Part shown: positions 1 through 7,283 of the stretch, piece after piece
Layout: each line of letters starts with the position of its first letter
Numbering within the stretch: the first letter of the stretch is position 1
NCBI GenBank assembly: GCA_964429195.1
Contig: CAYSBC010000052.1
Coordinates: forward strand, 1 to 12,005
DNA from: JBBAFM01 sp041655415
GTDB lineage: Bacteria; Bacillota; Clostridia; Peptostreptococcales; JAAYPU01
DNA: 12,005 nucleotides
Direction: 5' to 3'
The notes under the pieces: generated by a model
The model's input: the letters and a program-made list of their open reading frames with translations, nothing else
What the model was told of the DNA's origin: nothing
Database searches by the model: none
Translations under genes and position numbers: made by a program

Positions 1-1182
1 TATAAGCAGCTACTCATGTTATCGGGAGTGGATCGCTATTATCAAATAACAAAATGTTTTAGGGATGAGGATTTAAGAGCTGATCGCCAGCCTGAATTTA
101 CCCAGATTGATATAGAAATGTCCTTTGTAGAAATGGAGGATGTTTTAGAGGTTAATGAGAGGTTTTTACAAAAGCTATTCAAGGAAACCAAGGGAGTAGA
201 TATAGAGCTGCCTTTACCAAGACTATCCTATAAAGAAGCTATGGAAAGGTATGGAAGCGATAAACCGGATACAAGATTTGGTTTTGAACTGAAGGATCTA
301 AAGGAAATACTGTCCCAAAGTGATTTTAAAGTATTTTCCCAAGCCATTGAAAATGGAGGGGACATAAGGGGTATCAATGCAGAAGGATGCGGAGAAAAAT
401 TCAGTAGAAAGAATATTGACAAACTTCAAAAGTTTGTTGAAATATATGGTGCTAAAGGACTTGCATGGATAAAAATAAATGAAGATGAGATCCAATCACC
501 TATACTTAAGTTTTTGAAGGAAGAAGAAATTGAAGGGTTAAAGAAGGTCTTTCATGCTAAACCTGGCGACTTGATTTTTATTGTTGCAGATAAACCTTCT
601 GTTGTTTTTGATTCACTAGGAAGCTTAAGACTTCATATTGCTCAAACCATAGGGATTTTAAACTCGGAAGAGTACAATCTTTTGTGGGTTGTGGAGTTTC
701 CTTTGTTTGAATACGATGAAGAAGAAGGCAGATATTTTGCGATGCACCATCCTTTCACAGCACCGAAGGATGAGGATTTAGATTTTGTTCTCACCAATCC
801 TGGACAAACAAGGGCCAAAGCTTATGATATCGTTCTCAACGGTATCGAAGTGGGTGGTGGCAGTATTCGTATACATGATGGTGATGTGCAAAGAACCATG
901 TTTAAGGCATTAGGCTTATCGGATGAAGAAGCTGAAAACAAATTTGGATTCTTTTTAGAAGCATTTAAATATGGAGCGCCACCTCATGGTGGAATGGCTT
1001 ATGGACTGGATAGGCTAGTCATGCTTCTTAATGGCAATGAAAATATCAGAGAAGTCATTGCATTTCCTAAGAATCAAAATGCAATTTGTCCCTTGAGCGA
1101 AGCACCTTCTAAAGCAGATGAAGTCCAACTTGAAGAATTAAATATCAGGATAGATATAAAAAATAGCAAGAAGGAGCAGTAA
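1..1182 (+). CDS. aspS: Aspartate--tRNA ligase (AspRS), C-terminal two-thirds; 5' end outside the window
   Basis: Class II aminoacyl-tRNA synthetase that activates aspartate with ATP and loads it on tRNA-Asp in the cytoplasm. The frame is open from base 1 (YKQLL, then the ATG at 16, which is internal), so the first ~200 of the usual ~590 residues (anticodon-binding OB fold and motif 1) are missing; 393 remain. Visible are class II motif 2 (FRDEDLRADRQPEFTQID, bases 58-111), the bacteria-specific GAD insertion in the middle of the fragment, the HHPFTAPKDED loop (near 745-777) and motif 3 with GLDR at 1003-1014. The C-terminal NAICPLSEAPSKADEVQLEEL stretch resembles the clostridial form. Whether it also charges tRNA-Asn cannot be judged because the N-terminal specificity residues are absent. 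It is the first gene of a compact run; nadD follows after 5 bases. Confidence 0.97.
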   Translation, partial: YKQLLMLSGVDRYYQITKCFRDEDLRADRQPEFTQIDIEMSFVEMEDVLEVNERFLQKLFKETKGVDIELPLPRLSYKEAMERYGSDKPDTRFGFELKDLKEILSQSDFKVFSQAIENGGDIRGINAEGCGEKFSRKNIDKLQKFVEIYGAKGLAWIKINEDEIQSPILKFLKEEEIEGLKKVFHAKPGDLIFIVADKPSVVFDSLGSLRLHIAQTIGILNSEEYNLLWVVEFPLFEYDEEEGRYFAMHHPFTAPKDEDLDFVLTNPGQTRAKAYDIVLNGIEVGGGSIRIHDGDVQRTMFKALGLSDEEAENKFGFFLEAFKYGAPPHGGMAYGLDRLVMLLNGNENIREVIAFPKNQNAICPLSEAPSKADEVQLEELNIRIDIKNSKKEQ

Positions 1183-1187
1183 GCTTT

Positions 1188-1802
1188 ATGATAACAAAAA
1201 AAAGGATAGGTGTTTTAGGTGGAACCTTTGATCCCATTCATCTGGGACATCTCCTATTGGGTGAATATATCCGGCAACAATACCATTTAGAAAAAATTGT
1301 ATTTATACCTACGGGAGAATCACCTCACAAGGATAAACAGCATACAACGGATAAATGCGACAGATATAAAATGGTTGAATTAGCTATAAAGGATAATGCT
1401 GATTTTTTGTTATCGGGTATTGAGGTTTTTTCTGAAGAAAAATCCTATACAATCCAGACGATTAAAAAACTGAAGGAAATATATAAGGAAGATTATGAAA
1501 TTTTTTTCATTGTGGGTGCAGATGCTTTGCTTGAAATTGAATCTTGGAAAGATTTTCAAGAGCTGCTTCAGGCCTGTAACTTCATTGTAGCAGAAAGATT
1601 TGGTGCTCATGATGAAAAGCTTATGGATAAGGTGGAGGACCTTATCAAATATTATGGTGCAAGGATTCATATTGCAGATATGCCTAGGATTGCGATATCT
1701 TCCAGTATGGTTCGCCAAAGTGTAAAAGAGAATAAATCCATCAAGTATTTAGTCCTTGACGAAGTTGAAAGGTATATCTATGAGAAAAAACTCTATTGTT
1801 GA
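1188..1802 (+). CDS. nadD: Nicotinate-nucleotide adenylyltransferase (NadD)
   Basis: Transfers AMP from ATP to nicotinate mononucleotide to give deamido-NAD, the step shared by de novo and salvage NAD synthesis; cytosolic. The 204 residues match the family's usual length. The nucleotidyltransferase signature GGTFDPIHLGH is at residues 11-21, the substrate loop PTGESPHKDK at 41-50, VGADALLEIESW at 109-120, and the second ATP-binding signature ISSSMVR at 170-176. The ATG at 1188 is supported by AAGGAG at 1171-1176, inside the end of aspS, with a rather long 11-base spacer; no better start lies downstream before the catalytic motif. yqeK follows after 24 bases, the usual nadD-yqeK-rsfS order of Firmicutes. 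An aspS neighbour upstream is less usual, since in many relatives nadD follows obg, yhbY or proA. Confidence 0.97.
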   Translation: MITKKRIGVLGGTFDPIHLGHLLLGEYIRQQYHLEKIVFIPTGESPHKDKQHTTDKCDRYKMVELAIKDNADFLLSGIEVFSEEKSYTIQTIKKLKEIYKEDYEIFFIVGADALLEIESWKDFQELLQACNFIVAERFGAHDEKLMDKVEDLIKYYGARIHIADMPRIAISSSMVRQSVKENKSIKYLVLDEVERYIYEKKLYC

Positions 1803-1826
1803 TAGATGTAGCAGGTGATATATTAG

Positions 1827-2402
1827 ATGCAAACTGTGATTATGAATGAGCTAAAGAAAAGAATGGATGAAAAAAGAATAAATCACGTTCTTGGAGTTAT
1901 GACGGAAGCATTGAAGTTGGCGGATATCTATCATTATCCGGATAAGGATGAAGTCATTATTTCAGCCTTGCTTCATGATGTGTGTAAAAACTGTGAGAAG
2001 GATTCTTTAAATGATTATGTTCTAAAATATCATTTAGAGCCGATTTGTTTGAACAATAATGCATTGGCCCATGGCAAGGTTGGGGCAATTATTGCTAAAG
2101 AAGAGTTTGGAATTCAGAACAAGAAAATCTTAGATGCAATAGCCTTTCATACTACGGGTAGAGAAGGAATGTCATTATTGGAAAAAATAATCTATATTTC
2201 CGATGTTACTGAGGAAAACAGGGATTTTGAGGGTATAGAAGAAATCCGCAATCTCAGTTATCAGGATTTAGATAGAGCGTGTTTGAAATCAATCGAAAAA
2301 ACAATTATCAATATTGTTTCCAAGGGAGAATATCTTCATTTGGATACTGTACGTGCTAGGAATAGCTTATTAATTCGAATAGGAGGAGAGAATGGTCAAT
2401 AA
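1827..2402 (+). CDS. yqeK: YqeK-type HD-domain hydrolase (predicted symmetrical Ap4A hydrolase)
   Basis: HD-superfamily phosphohydrolase of the YqeK group. Characterised members split diadenosine tetraphosphate symmetrically into two ADP using a metal centre; this activity is inferred from the family. In 191 residues the metal-binding pattern is complete: H20, LLHDVCK with H50-D51, AHG with H82, AFHTTGREGMSLLEK with H108, and YISD with D126 followed by the typical ENRDFEG. The ATG at 1827 has an AGGTGAT element at 1812-1818; M6 (1842) is a possible alternative. The gene sits between nadD and rsfS as in most Firmicutes. Its last 11 bases overlap the start of rsfS, whose ribosome binding site lies inside the yqeK coding sequence, so the two are probably translationally coupled. 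Confidence 0.94.
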   Translation: MQTVIMNELKKRMDEKRINHVLGVMTEALKLADIYHYPDKDEVIISALLHDVCKNCEKDSLNDYVLKYHLEPICLNNNALAHGKVGAIIAKEEFGIQNKKILDAIAFHTTGREGMSLLEKIIYISDVTEENRDFEGIEEIRNLSYQDLDRACLKSIEKTIINIVSKGEYLHLDTVRARNSLLIRIGGENGQ

Positions 2403-2727
2403 ACAACTAGCTTTAAGAATAGCCGACAAACTGGATAGTAAAAAAGGGGAGGACATTCTTATCTTGGATGTGTCTCAAAATACAAGCTATGCGGACTACT
2501 TTATAATCGTAACCGGTAATTCGGATAAACAAATTGGCGCCTTGTCCGACGAGGTAAGTGAATTACTTTATCAGGAGGGAGTGAAGCTTCTTAATCTGGA
2601 AGGGAAAAACACAGGTTGGATATTATTGGATTATGGCGATATTATCGTGCATATTTTTTCAAAAGAACAGCGAGCACATTATGGATTGGAAAAGTTGTGG
2701 AGTGATAGCACAATCATTGAAAGGTAA
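2392..2727 (+). CDS. rsfS: Ribosome silencing factor RsfS
   Basis: RsfS (Iojap/YbeB family) binds protein uL14 of the large ribosomal subunit and blocks joining of the 30S subunit, lowering translation in starvation or stationary phase. The 111 residues are full length. Family marks are DYFIIVTGNSDKQIGAL (residues 35-51), the GWILLDYGDIIVHIF core (75-89) and the terminal HYGLEKLW (96-103). The ATG at 2392 lies within yqeK and is preceded by a strong AGGAGG at 2381-2386 with a 5-base spacer, which fixes the start and gives an 11-base overlap. leuS begins 3 to 15 bases after the stop, depending on its start, so both are expected on one transcript. Confidence 0.96.
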   Translation: MVNKQLALRIADKLDSKKGEDILILDVSQNTSYADYFIIVTGNSDKQIGALSDEVSELLYQEGVKLLNLEGKNTGWILLDYGDIIVHIFSKEQRAHYGLEKLWSDSTIIER

Positions 2728-2732
2728 ATTTT

Positions 2733-2737
2733 GGTGG
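2733..2737 (+). promoter_or_regulatory. Ribosome binding site favouring the leuS ATG at 2743
   Basis: GGTGG with a 5-base spacer precedes the ATG at 2743. The competing TTG at 2731 has only AAAGGT (2720-2725) upstream. The difference is small, so the start remains moderately uncertain. Confidence 0.45.
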
Positions 2738-2742
2738 ATAAA

Positions 2743-5211
2743 ATGTTAACATATGATTTTGAAAACATAGAAAAGAAATGGCAAAAGATATGGGAAGAGA
2801 AACAATTATTTAAGGCAAAAGAAGAGGAAGACAAAGAGAAATATTACGCATTGGAAATGTTTCCATATCCATCTGGAAAGCTTCACATGGGCCATGTTCG
2901 CAATTACTCTATTGGTGATGTCATTGCACGGTTTATGAAAATGAACGGCAAGAATGTTTTGCATCCTATGGGATGGGATTCCTTTGGATTACCTGCTGAA
3001 AATGCTGCTATAAAAAACAATATACATCCCAATACGTGGACTTGGAATAATATAAGCGAAATGAGAAACCAATTAAAGCAATTAGGGCTAAGCTATGACT
3101 GGGATAGAGAAATTGCCACCTGTCACCCTGACTATTATAAATGGATGCAGTGGCTATTTATAAAATTTTTCGAAAATGGGTTAGCTTACAAGAAAAAGAA
3201 TCCTGTAAACTGGTGTCCTTCCTGTCAAACAGTTCTTGCTAATGAGCAAGTTGTGGAGGGATGTTGTGAAAGATGTGATACAGCGGTAGGTAAAAAGGAT
3301 TTAGAGCAATGGTATTTTAAGATAACAGATTATGCAGAAAGGCTTCTTAATGACTTAGAAGACCTTGAAGGTTGGCCTGACAAGGTTAAATTGATGCAAA
3401 AAAATTGGATTGGTAAAAGTATAGGAGCAGAAGTTGATTTTGATATCATAAATTTTGATAAAAAGCTAAAAATATTTACAACACGGCCCGATACTCTTTT
3501 TGGAATAACCTATATGGTTTTAGCTCCGGAACATCCTTTTGTCAATGAACTTGTCAAGGGTACTGAATATGAATCACAGGTTGATGATTTTAAAAATAGA
3601 TTACAGTTTCTTTCAGATGTGGATAGGACCTCTACCACTTTGGAAAAAGAAGGATTATTTTTAGGGAGGTATGCAATCAATCCTTTAAATGGTAAGGAAG
3701 TCCCTATTTATATAGCGAATTATGTTTTGATGGATTATGGAACCGGGGCTATCATGGCCGTACCTGCCCATGACCAAAGAGACTTTGATTTCGCTGTTAA
3801 ATATAAAATAGAAATTATTCCTGTCATCAAGCCGGATGAGGATAATATGGATGTTTATAATCTAACCGAAGCCTTTGCAGGTGATGGCACTATGATTAAC
3901 TCCGGTGAATTTAACGGTCTATCTAATAGGGAAGCTATAACAAAGATAAGTGATTTTGTTGAATCAAAAGGACTGGGCAAAAGTTCAATCAACTATCGGC
4001 TTAGAGATTGGCTCATTTCAAGGCAAAGATATTGGGGTTGTCCTATACCCATGATTCGTTGTGAGACTTGTGGCTGGGTTCCTGTTAAAGAAGAGGAATT
4101 GCCTGTTATGCTCCCTACAGATGTCGTTTTCTCAGGAAAAGGGGAATCACCTCTTTTAACGAGTAAAATTTTTAATGAAGTGACATGCCCTTGCTGTGGT
4201 AAAAAGGCAAGCCGTGAAACAGATACAATGGATACCTTTTTGGACTCGTCCTGGTATTTTTTGAGATTCACAGATGCACAAAATAAGCATGCTGTCTATG
4301 ATAAGAAGAAAGCTGATTACTGGATGAATGTTGACCAATATATAGGCGGTGTTGAGCATGCTATCCTTCATTTGCTTTACTCCAGATTTTTTACAAAGGT
4401 ACTTCATGATTTAGGCTATTGTGACGCGGAAGAACCCTTTAAAAACTTGTTAACACAAGGGATGGTTTTGAAAGACGGATGGAAAATGTCTAAGTCCAAG
4501 GGAAATGTTGTGAGCCCGGAAGCTATTATATCCAAGTATGGAGCAGACACTGCAAGACTCTTTATTCTTTTTGCTTCACCACCGGAAAAGGATTTGGAAT
4601 GGTCTGACACAGGTGTAGAAGGTTCCTTCCGATTTTTAAACCGTGTATGGCGTGTCGTTATTGAGCTTAAAGACAGTATTGCTGAAGCAAAAGATACCCC
4701 TTATGTTCAAAGCGAGGCTGATAAGGAACTTGATTATCAAATGAACCTGACCATCAAAAAAGTAACCGAGGATATTAAGGAAAGATTTAACTTTAACACA
4801 GCAGTAAGCTCTATTATGGAGTTGGTTAATGAGATTTATAAGTATAAGGAAAAAGAAAATATTGATTATCCACTTTTGAAAAAAGCTATCGAGTTTGTAA
4901 TTATCATGCTCAATCCCTTTGTGCCTCATATCAGTGAAGAATTATGGCTGCAAATTGGCGGTGAGGGTTACGCTTACAATCAAAGCTGGCCGACCTATAA
5001 TCCTCAGGCTTTGATTAAAGATAAAACAGAAGTGGTCATTCAAATCAACGGTAAGGTAAAAGGAAAAATGGAGGTTGCATTGAATGCGCCTCAAGAAGAC
5101 ATTAAAAAAATTGCTTTAGAAAATGAAAAAATTCAAAAAGCACTTGAAGATAAGTCCGTGATGAAAGTGATTGTAGTACCCAATAAATTAATAAACATTG
5201 TAGTTAAGTAA
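2743..5211 (+). CDS. leuS: Leucine--tRNA ligase (LeuRS)
   Basis: Class I synthetase that charges tRNA-Leu and hydrolyses mischarged products. From the ATG at 2743 it has 822 residues, normal for bacterial LeuRS. In order: HMGH at 48-51; a zinc knuckle with C158, C161, C174/C175 and C178; the CP1 editing domain with TRPDT at 247-251 and AVPAHDQRDFDF with the editing aspartate D344; a second Cys cluster (C440, C443, C482, C485); KMSKS at 581-585; the helical anticodon-binding domain; and the C-terminal domain with EVVIQINGKVKGK. Editing and synthetic sites look intact. An in-frame TTG at 2731 would add four residues (826 aa); I prefer 2743 because GGTGG at 2733-2737 sits 5 bases upstream and family members usually begin close to this Y-x-F-x-x-IEKKWQ motif. 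No T-box leader fits between rsfS and leuS. Confidence 0.97.
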   Translation: MLTYDFENIEKKWQKIWEEKQLFKAKEEEDKEKYYALEMFPYPSGKLHMGHVRNYSIGDVIARFMKMNGKNVLHPMGWDSFGLPAENAAIKNNIHPNTWTWNNISEMRNQLKQLGLSYDWDREIATCHPDYYKWMQWLFIKFFENGLAYKKKNPVNWCPSCQTVLANEQVVEGCCERCDTAVGKKDLEQWYFKITDYAERLLNDLEDLEGWPDKVKLMQKNWIGKSIGAEVDFDIINFDKKLKIFTTRPDTLFGITYMVLAPEHPFVNELVKGTEYESQVDDFKNRLQFLSDVDRTSTTLEKEGLFLGRYAINPLNGKEVPIYIANYVLMDYGTGAIMAVPAHDQRDFDFAVKYKIEIIPVIKPDEDNMDVYNLTEAFAGDGTMINSGEFNGLSNREAITKISDFVESKGLGKSSINYRLRDWLISRQRYWGCPIPMIRCETCGWVPVKEEELPVMLPTDVVFSGKGESPLLTSKIFNEVTCPCCGKKASRETDTMDTFLDSSWYFLRFTDAQNKHAVYDKKKADYWMNVDQYIGGVEHAILHLLYSRFFTKVLHDLGYCDAEEPFKNLLTQGMVLKDGWKMSKSKGNVVSPEAIISKYGADTARLFILFASPPEKDLEWSDTGVEGSFRFLNRVWRVVIELKDSIAEAKDTPYVQSEADKELDYQMNLTIKKVTEDIKERFNFNTAVSSIMELVNEIYKYKEKENIDYPLLKKAIEFVIIMLNPFVPHISEELWLQIGGEGYAYNQSWPTYNPQALIKDKTEVVIQINGKVKGKMEVALNAPQEDIKKIALENEKIQKALEDKSVMKVIVVPNKLINIVVK

Positions 5212-5250
5212 TAATGCATCTATTATTTCCGCTCCAATGATGAAAATAAA

Positions 5251-5255
5251 GGAGG
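5251..5255 (+). promoter_or_regulatory. Strong ribosome binding site that fixes the rnjA TTG start
   Basis: GGAGG, within a longer AAAGGAGGG match to the 16S rRNA 3' end, lies 7 bases before the TTG at 5263. This optimal site makes the TTG the convincing start even though it is not ATG. Confidence 0.85.
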
Positions 5256-5262
5256 GATAAAT

Positions 5263-6933
5263 TTGTCCAAAGAAGAAAATTTTTTAAAAGTCATACCCTT
5301 AGGCGGTCTCAATGAGATTGGCAAGAATCTCACCGTCTTAGAATATAAAAATGATATATTAATCATAGATTGTGGGTTATCATTCCCAGAGGATGATATG
5401 TATGGGATCGATATTGTTATACCTGATTTTTCATACTTGCTTAAAAATAGAGAAAAAGTCAGAGGTATCGTTATAACCCACGGTCATGAGGACCATATAG
5501 GAGCAATTCCCTATTTGCTCAAAAGAATGGATATTCCTGTATATGGAACCAATTTAACCTTAGGACTTCTTAATGTGAAGCTCAAGGAACATGGCATTAG
5601 CGAAATGGCCCAATTAAATGTGGTTAAAGCAGGAGATATTGTAAAATTAGGATGTTTTTCAACAGAATTTATAAGGGTCAACCATTCCATAGCCGATGCT
5701 GTGGCCGTAGCTGTCCATACACCTATGGGTGTTGTCCTTCATACAGGAGATTTCAAAATAGACTACACGCCTATTGATGGAGAGCCAATCGATATACAAA
5801 GGTTGGCTGAAATTGGAAGAAAAGGTGTATTGCTCATGTTAGCTGACAGTACCAATGCAGAGAGGAAAGGCTTTACAAATTCTGAAAAGACAGTGGGCAT
5901 TGCCTTGGAGAATATCTTCCGAACCATTGAGGGCAGAATTTTAATAGCTACCTTTGCATCTAATGTGCACAGGGTACAAAAAATAATCAATACTGCAGTG
6001 AAATTCGATCGCAAAATTGCTATTTCAGGGCGCAGTATGGTCAATGTAATCAATGTAGCCTCCGAACTAGGTTATCTAACGATTCCAAAGGATTCCATGA
6101 TCGATATCAATAAGGTCAATTCTTTAGATGATGATAAAGTTGTTATCATCACAACAGGCAGTCAGGGAGAACCTATGGCAGCTCTTTCCAGGATGGCTAC
6201 TGCAGATCACAAAGCTGTGCAGATAAAGCATGGAGATACGGTCATTCTTTCTTCAAGCCCAATTCCCGGAAATGAGAAAACGGTCTTTAATATTGTCAAT
6301 AAGCTCTTAGAGAGAGGTGCAGACGTTATTTACTCGGATATAGCTGACATTCACGTATCAGGCCATGCTTGTGAAGAGGAACTGAAACTCATACACGCTC
6401 TCGTCAAGCCAAAATATTTTATGCCTGTTCATGGTGAGTATAAACACCTTCGCCAACATGCGATTATTGCTGAAAATTTAGGTATGGAAAGAGAAAATAT
6501 TTTCCTTATGACAACAGGTCAGGTCTTGCAACTCAATAAGAGACGGGCGGTCATAGCTGAAAAACCTGTTATATCTGGGAAAATGCTCGTTGATGGGCTA
6601 GGTGTAGGCGATGTAGGCAATATTGTTTTAAGAGATAGAAAGTTGCTTTCAGAAAGCGGACTCGTCATTGTCATTGTCGTCTTAGATAAGAACACACGAA
6701 AGATAGCTTCAGGACCTGATTTAATTTCAAGAGGTTTTGTATACGTTAGGGAATCTGAAGATTTAATGATATCTGCTAAACAGGTTGTCATGGACGCCCT
6801 AAAAGAATGTGAGAAAACAGGTGTCAAGGAATGGTCAGCCTATAAATCTTTGATCAGGGATTCTTTAAGAGATTTTATATATAGCACGACCAAAAGAAAT
6901 CCGGTCATACTTCCGATTATTATGGAGGTATAA
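5263..6933 (+). CDS. rnjA: Ribonuclease J (metallo-beta-lactamase/beta-CASP RNase)
   Basis: Endonuclease and 5'-3' exonuclease for mRNA decay and RNA maturation in Firmicutes, usually acting as a dimer or tetramer in the cytoplasm. The 556 residues match family length. The metallo-beta-lactamase zinc site is complete: HGHEDH at 73-78, H141 in VNHSIAD, D163 in HTGDFK, and the late H390 in PVHGEY. The beta-CASP part carries ADSTNAE (194-200), TGSQGEPMAALSR (298-310), SSSPIPGN (330-337) and HVSGHA (364-369). The C-terminal domain ends in NPVILPIIMEV, very like B. subtilis RNase J1. The intact HGHEDH favours the active J1 type over the degenerate J2 type. The TTG start is supported by a strong ribosome binding site. 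leuS ends 51 bases upstream and a YlbF-family gene begins 17 bases downstream. Confidence 0.97.
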   Translation: MSKEENFLKVIPLGGLNEIGKNLTVLEYKNDILIIDCGLSFPEDDMYGIDIVIPDFSYLLKNREKVRGIVITHGHEDHIGAIPYLLKRMDIPVYGTNLTLGLLNVKLKEHGISEMAQLNVVKAGDIVKLGCFSTEFIRVNHSIADAVAVAVHTPMGVVLHTGDFKIDYTPIDGEPIDIQRLAEIGRKGVLLMLADSTNAERKGFTNSEKTVGIALENIFRTIEGRILIATFASNVHRVQKIINTAVKFDRKIAISGRSMVNVINVASELGYLTIPKDSMIDINKVNSLDDDKVVIITTGSQGEPMAALSRMATADHKAVQIKHGDTVILSSSPIPGNEKTVFNIVNKLLERGADVIYSDIADIHVSGHACEEELKLIHALVKPKYFMPVHGEYKHLRQHAIIAENLGMERENIFLMTTGQVLQLNKRRAVIAEKPVISGKMLVDGLGVGDVGNIVLRDRKLLSESGLVIVIVVLDKNTRKIASGPDLISRGFVYVRESEDLMISAKQVVMDALKECEKTGVKEWSAYKSLIRDSLRDFIYSTTKRNPVILPIIMEV

Positions 6934-6950
6934 GGGTAGGGAGGATAAAG

Positions 6951-7283
6951 ATGAATGTATATGATAGTGTGCATCAATTAGCGAGGGCGATAAAAGACTC
7001 TGACGAATTTAAAAATTACAAGCGATTAAGAATGGAAATCAATAACAACGAAAGTCTTAAAAGTATGTTGGATGATTTTCAAAAAAAGCAGATTGAATAT
7101 CAAACAAAACAGCTGCTTGGTGAAGAAGTTGAAATGGATAACATGACTCAGATACAAGATCTTTATAAAATCATTGCTGCGGATCCTAAGGCTGCAGAAT
7201 ATTTGCAATCTGAAATGATTATCTCGAAAATGATGGCAGATATTTATGAAATACTAGGAGAAGTGATGAAAGTTGAACAATGA
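6951..7283 (+). CDS. YlbF/YmcA/YheA-family protein
   Basis: Small helical protein of 110 residues, with long charged and hydrophobic helices around residues 5-55 (MDDFQKKQ-like segment) and 64-107. Length and pattern match the YlbF/YmcA/YheA family. In B. subtilis, YlbF and YmcA together with YaaT form the complex that steers RNase Y and influences competence, biofilm formation and sporulation. The protein here has no cysteine, so it cannot be an iron-sulfur ligand as proposed for the B. subtilis complex, and it resembles YheA, whose role is unknown, at least as much. The ATG at 6951 has GGAGG at 6940-6944, 6 bases upstream. It lies directly after RNase J and overlaps the next gene by 11 bases. 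A link to RNA turnover is inferred from family and neighbours only. Confidence 0.85.
   Translation: MNVYDSVHQLARAIKDSDEFKNYKRLRMEINNNESLKSMLDDFQKKQIEYQTKQLLGEEVEMDNMTQIQDLYKIIAADPKAAEYLQSEMIISKMMADIYEILGEVMKVEQ
7263..7267 (+). promoter_or_regulatory. Weak ribosome binding site for the aminopeptidase TTG start
   Basis: GTGAT, within AAGTGATG, matches the 3' part of the anti-Shine-Dalgarno region and lies 5 bases before the TTG at 7273. A second possibility, AGGAGA at 7256-7261, is 11 bases away. Both are inside the upstream gene. The weak site and TTG start suggest the gene depends on ribosomes terminating on the YlbF-family gene. Confidence 0.4.

Noticed and set aside
4156..4929. Open frames on the minus strand inside leuS, and similar ones inside aspS, rnjA, efp and trmR
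   Set aside because: They lie wholly within well-supported + strand genes, show no recognisable domains, and their composition is what the complementary strand of a coding region gives.
5198..5226. Possible promoter before rnjA: TTGTAG, 17-base spacer, TATTAT
   Set aside because: The -10 matches 5 of 6 but the -35 only 3 of 6, partly inside leuS. In AT-rich DNA this is expected by chance; transcription-start data would be needed.
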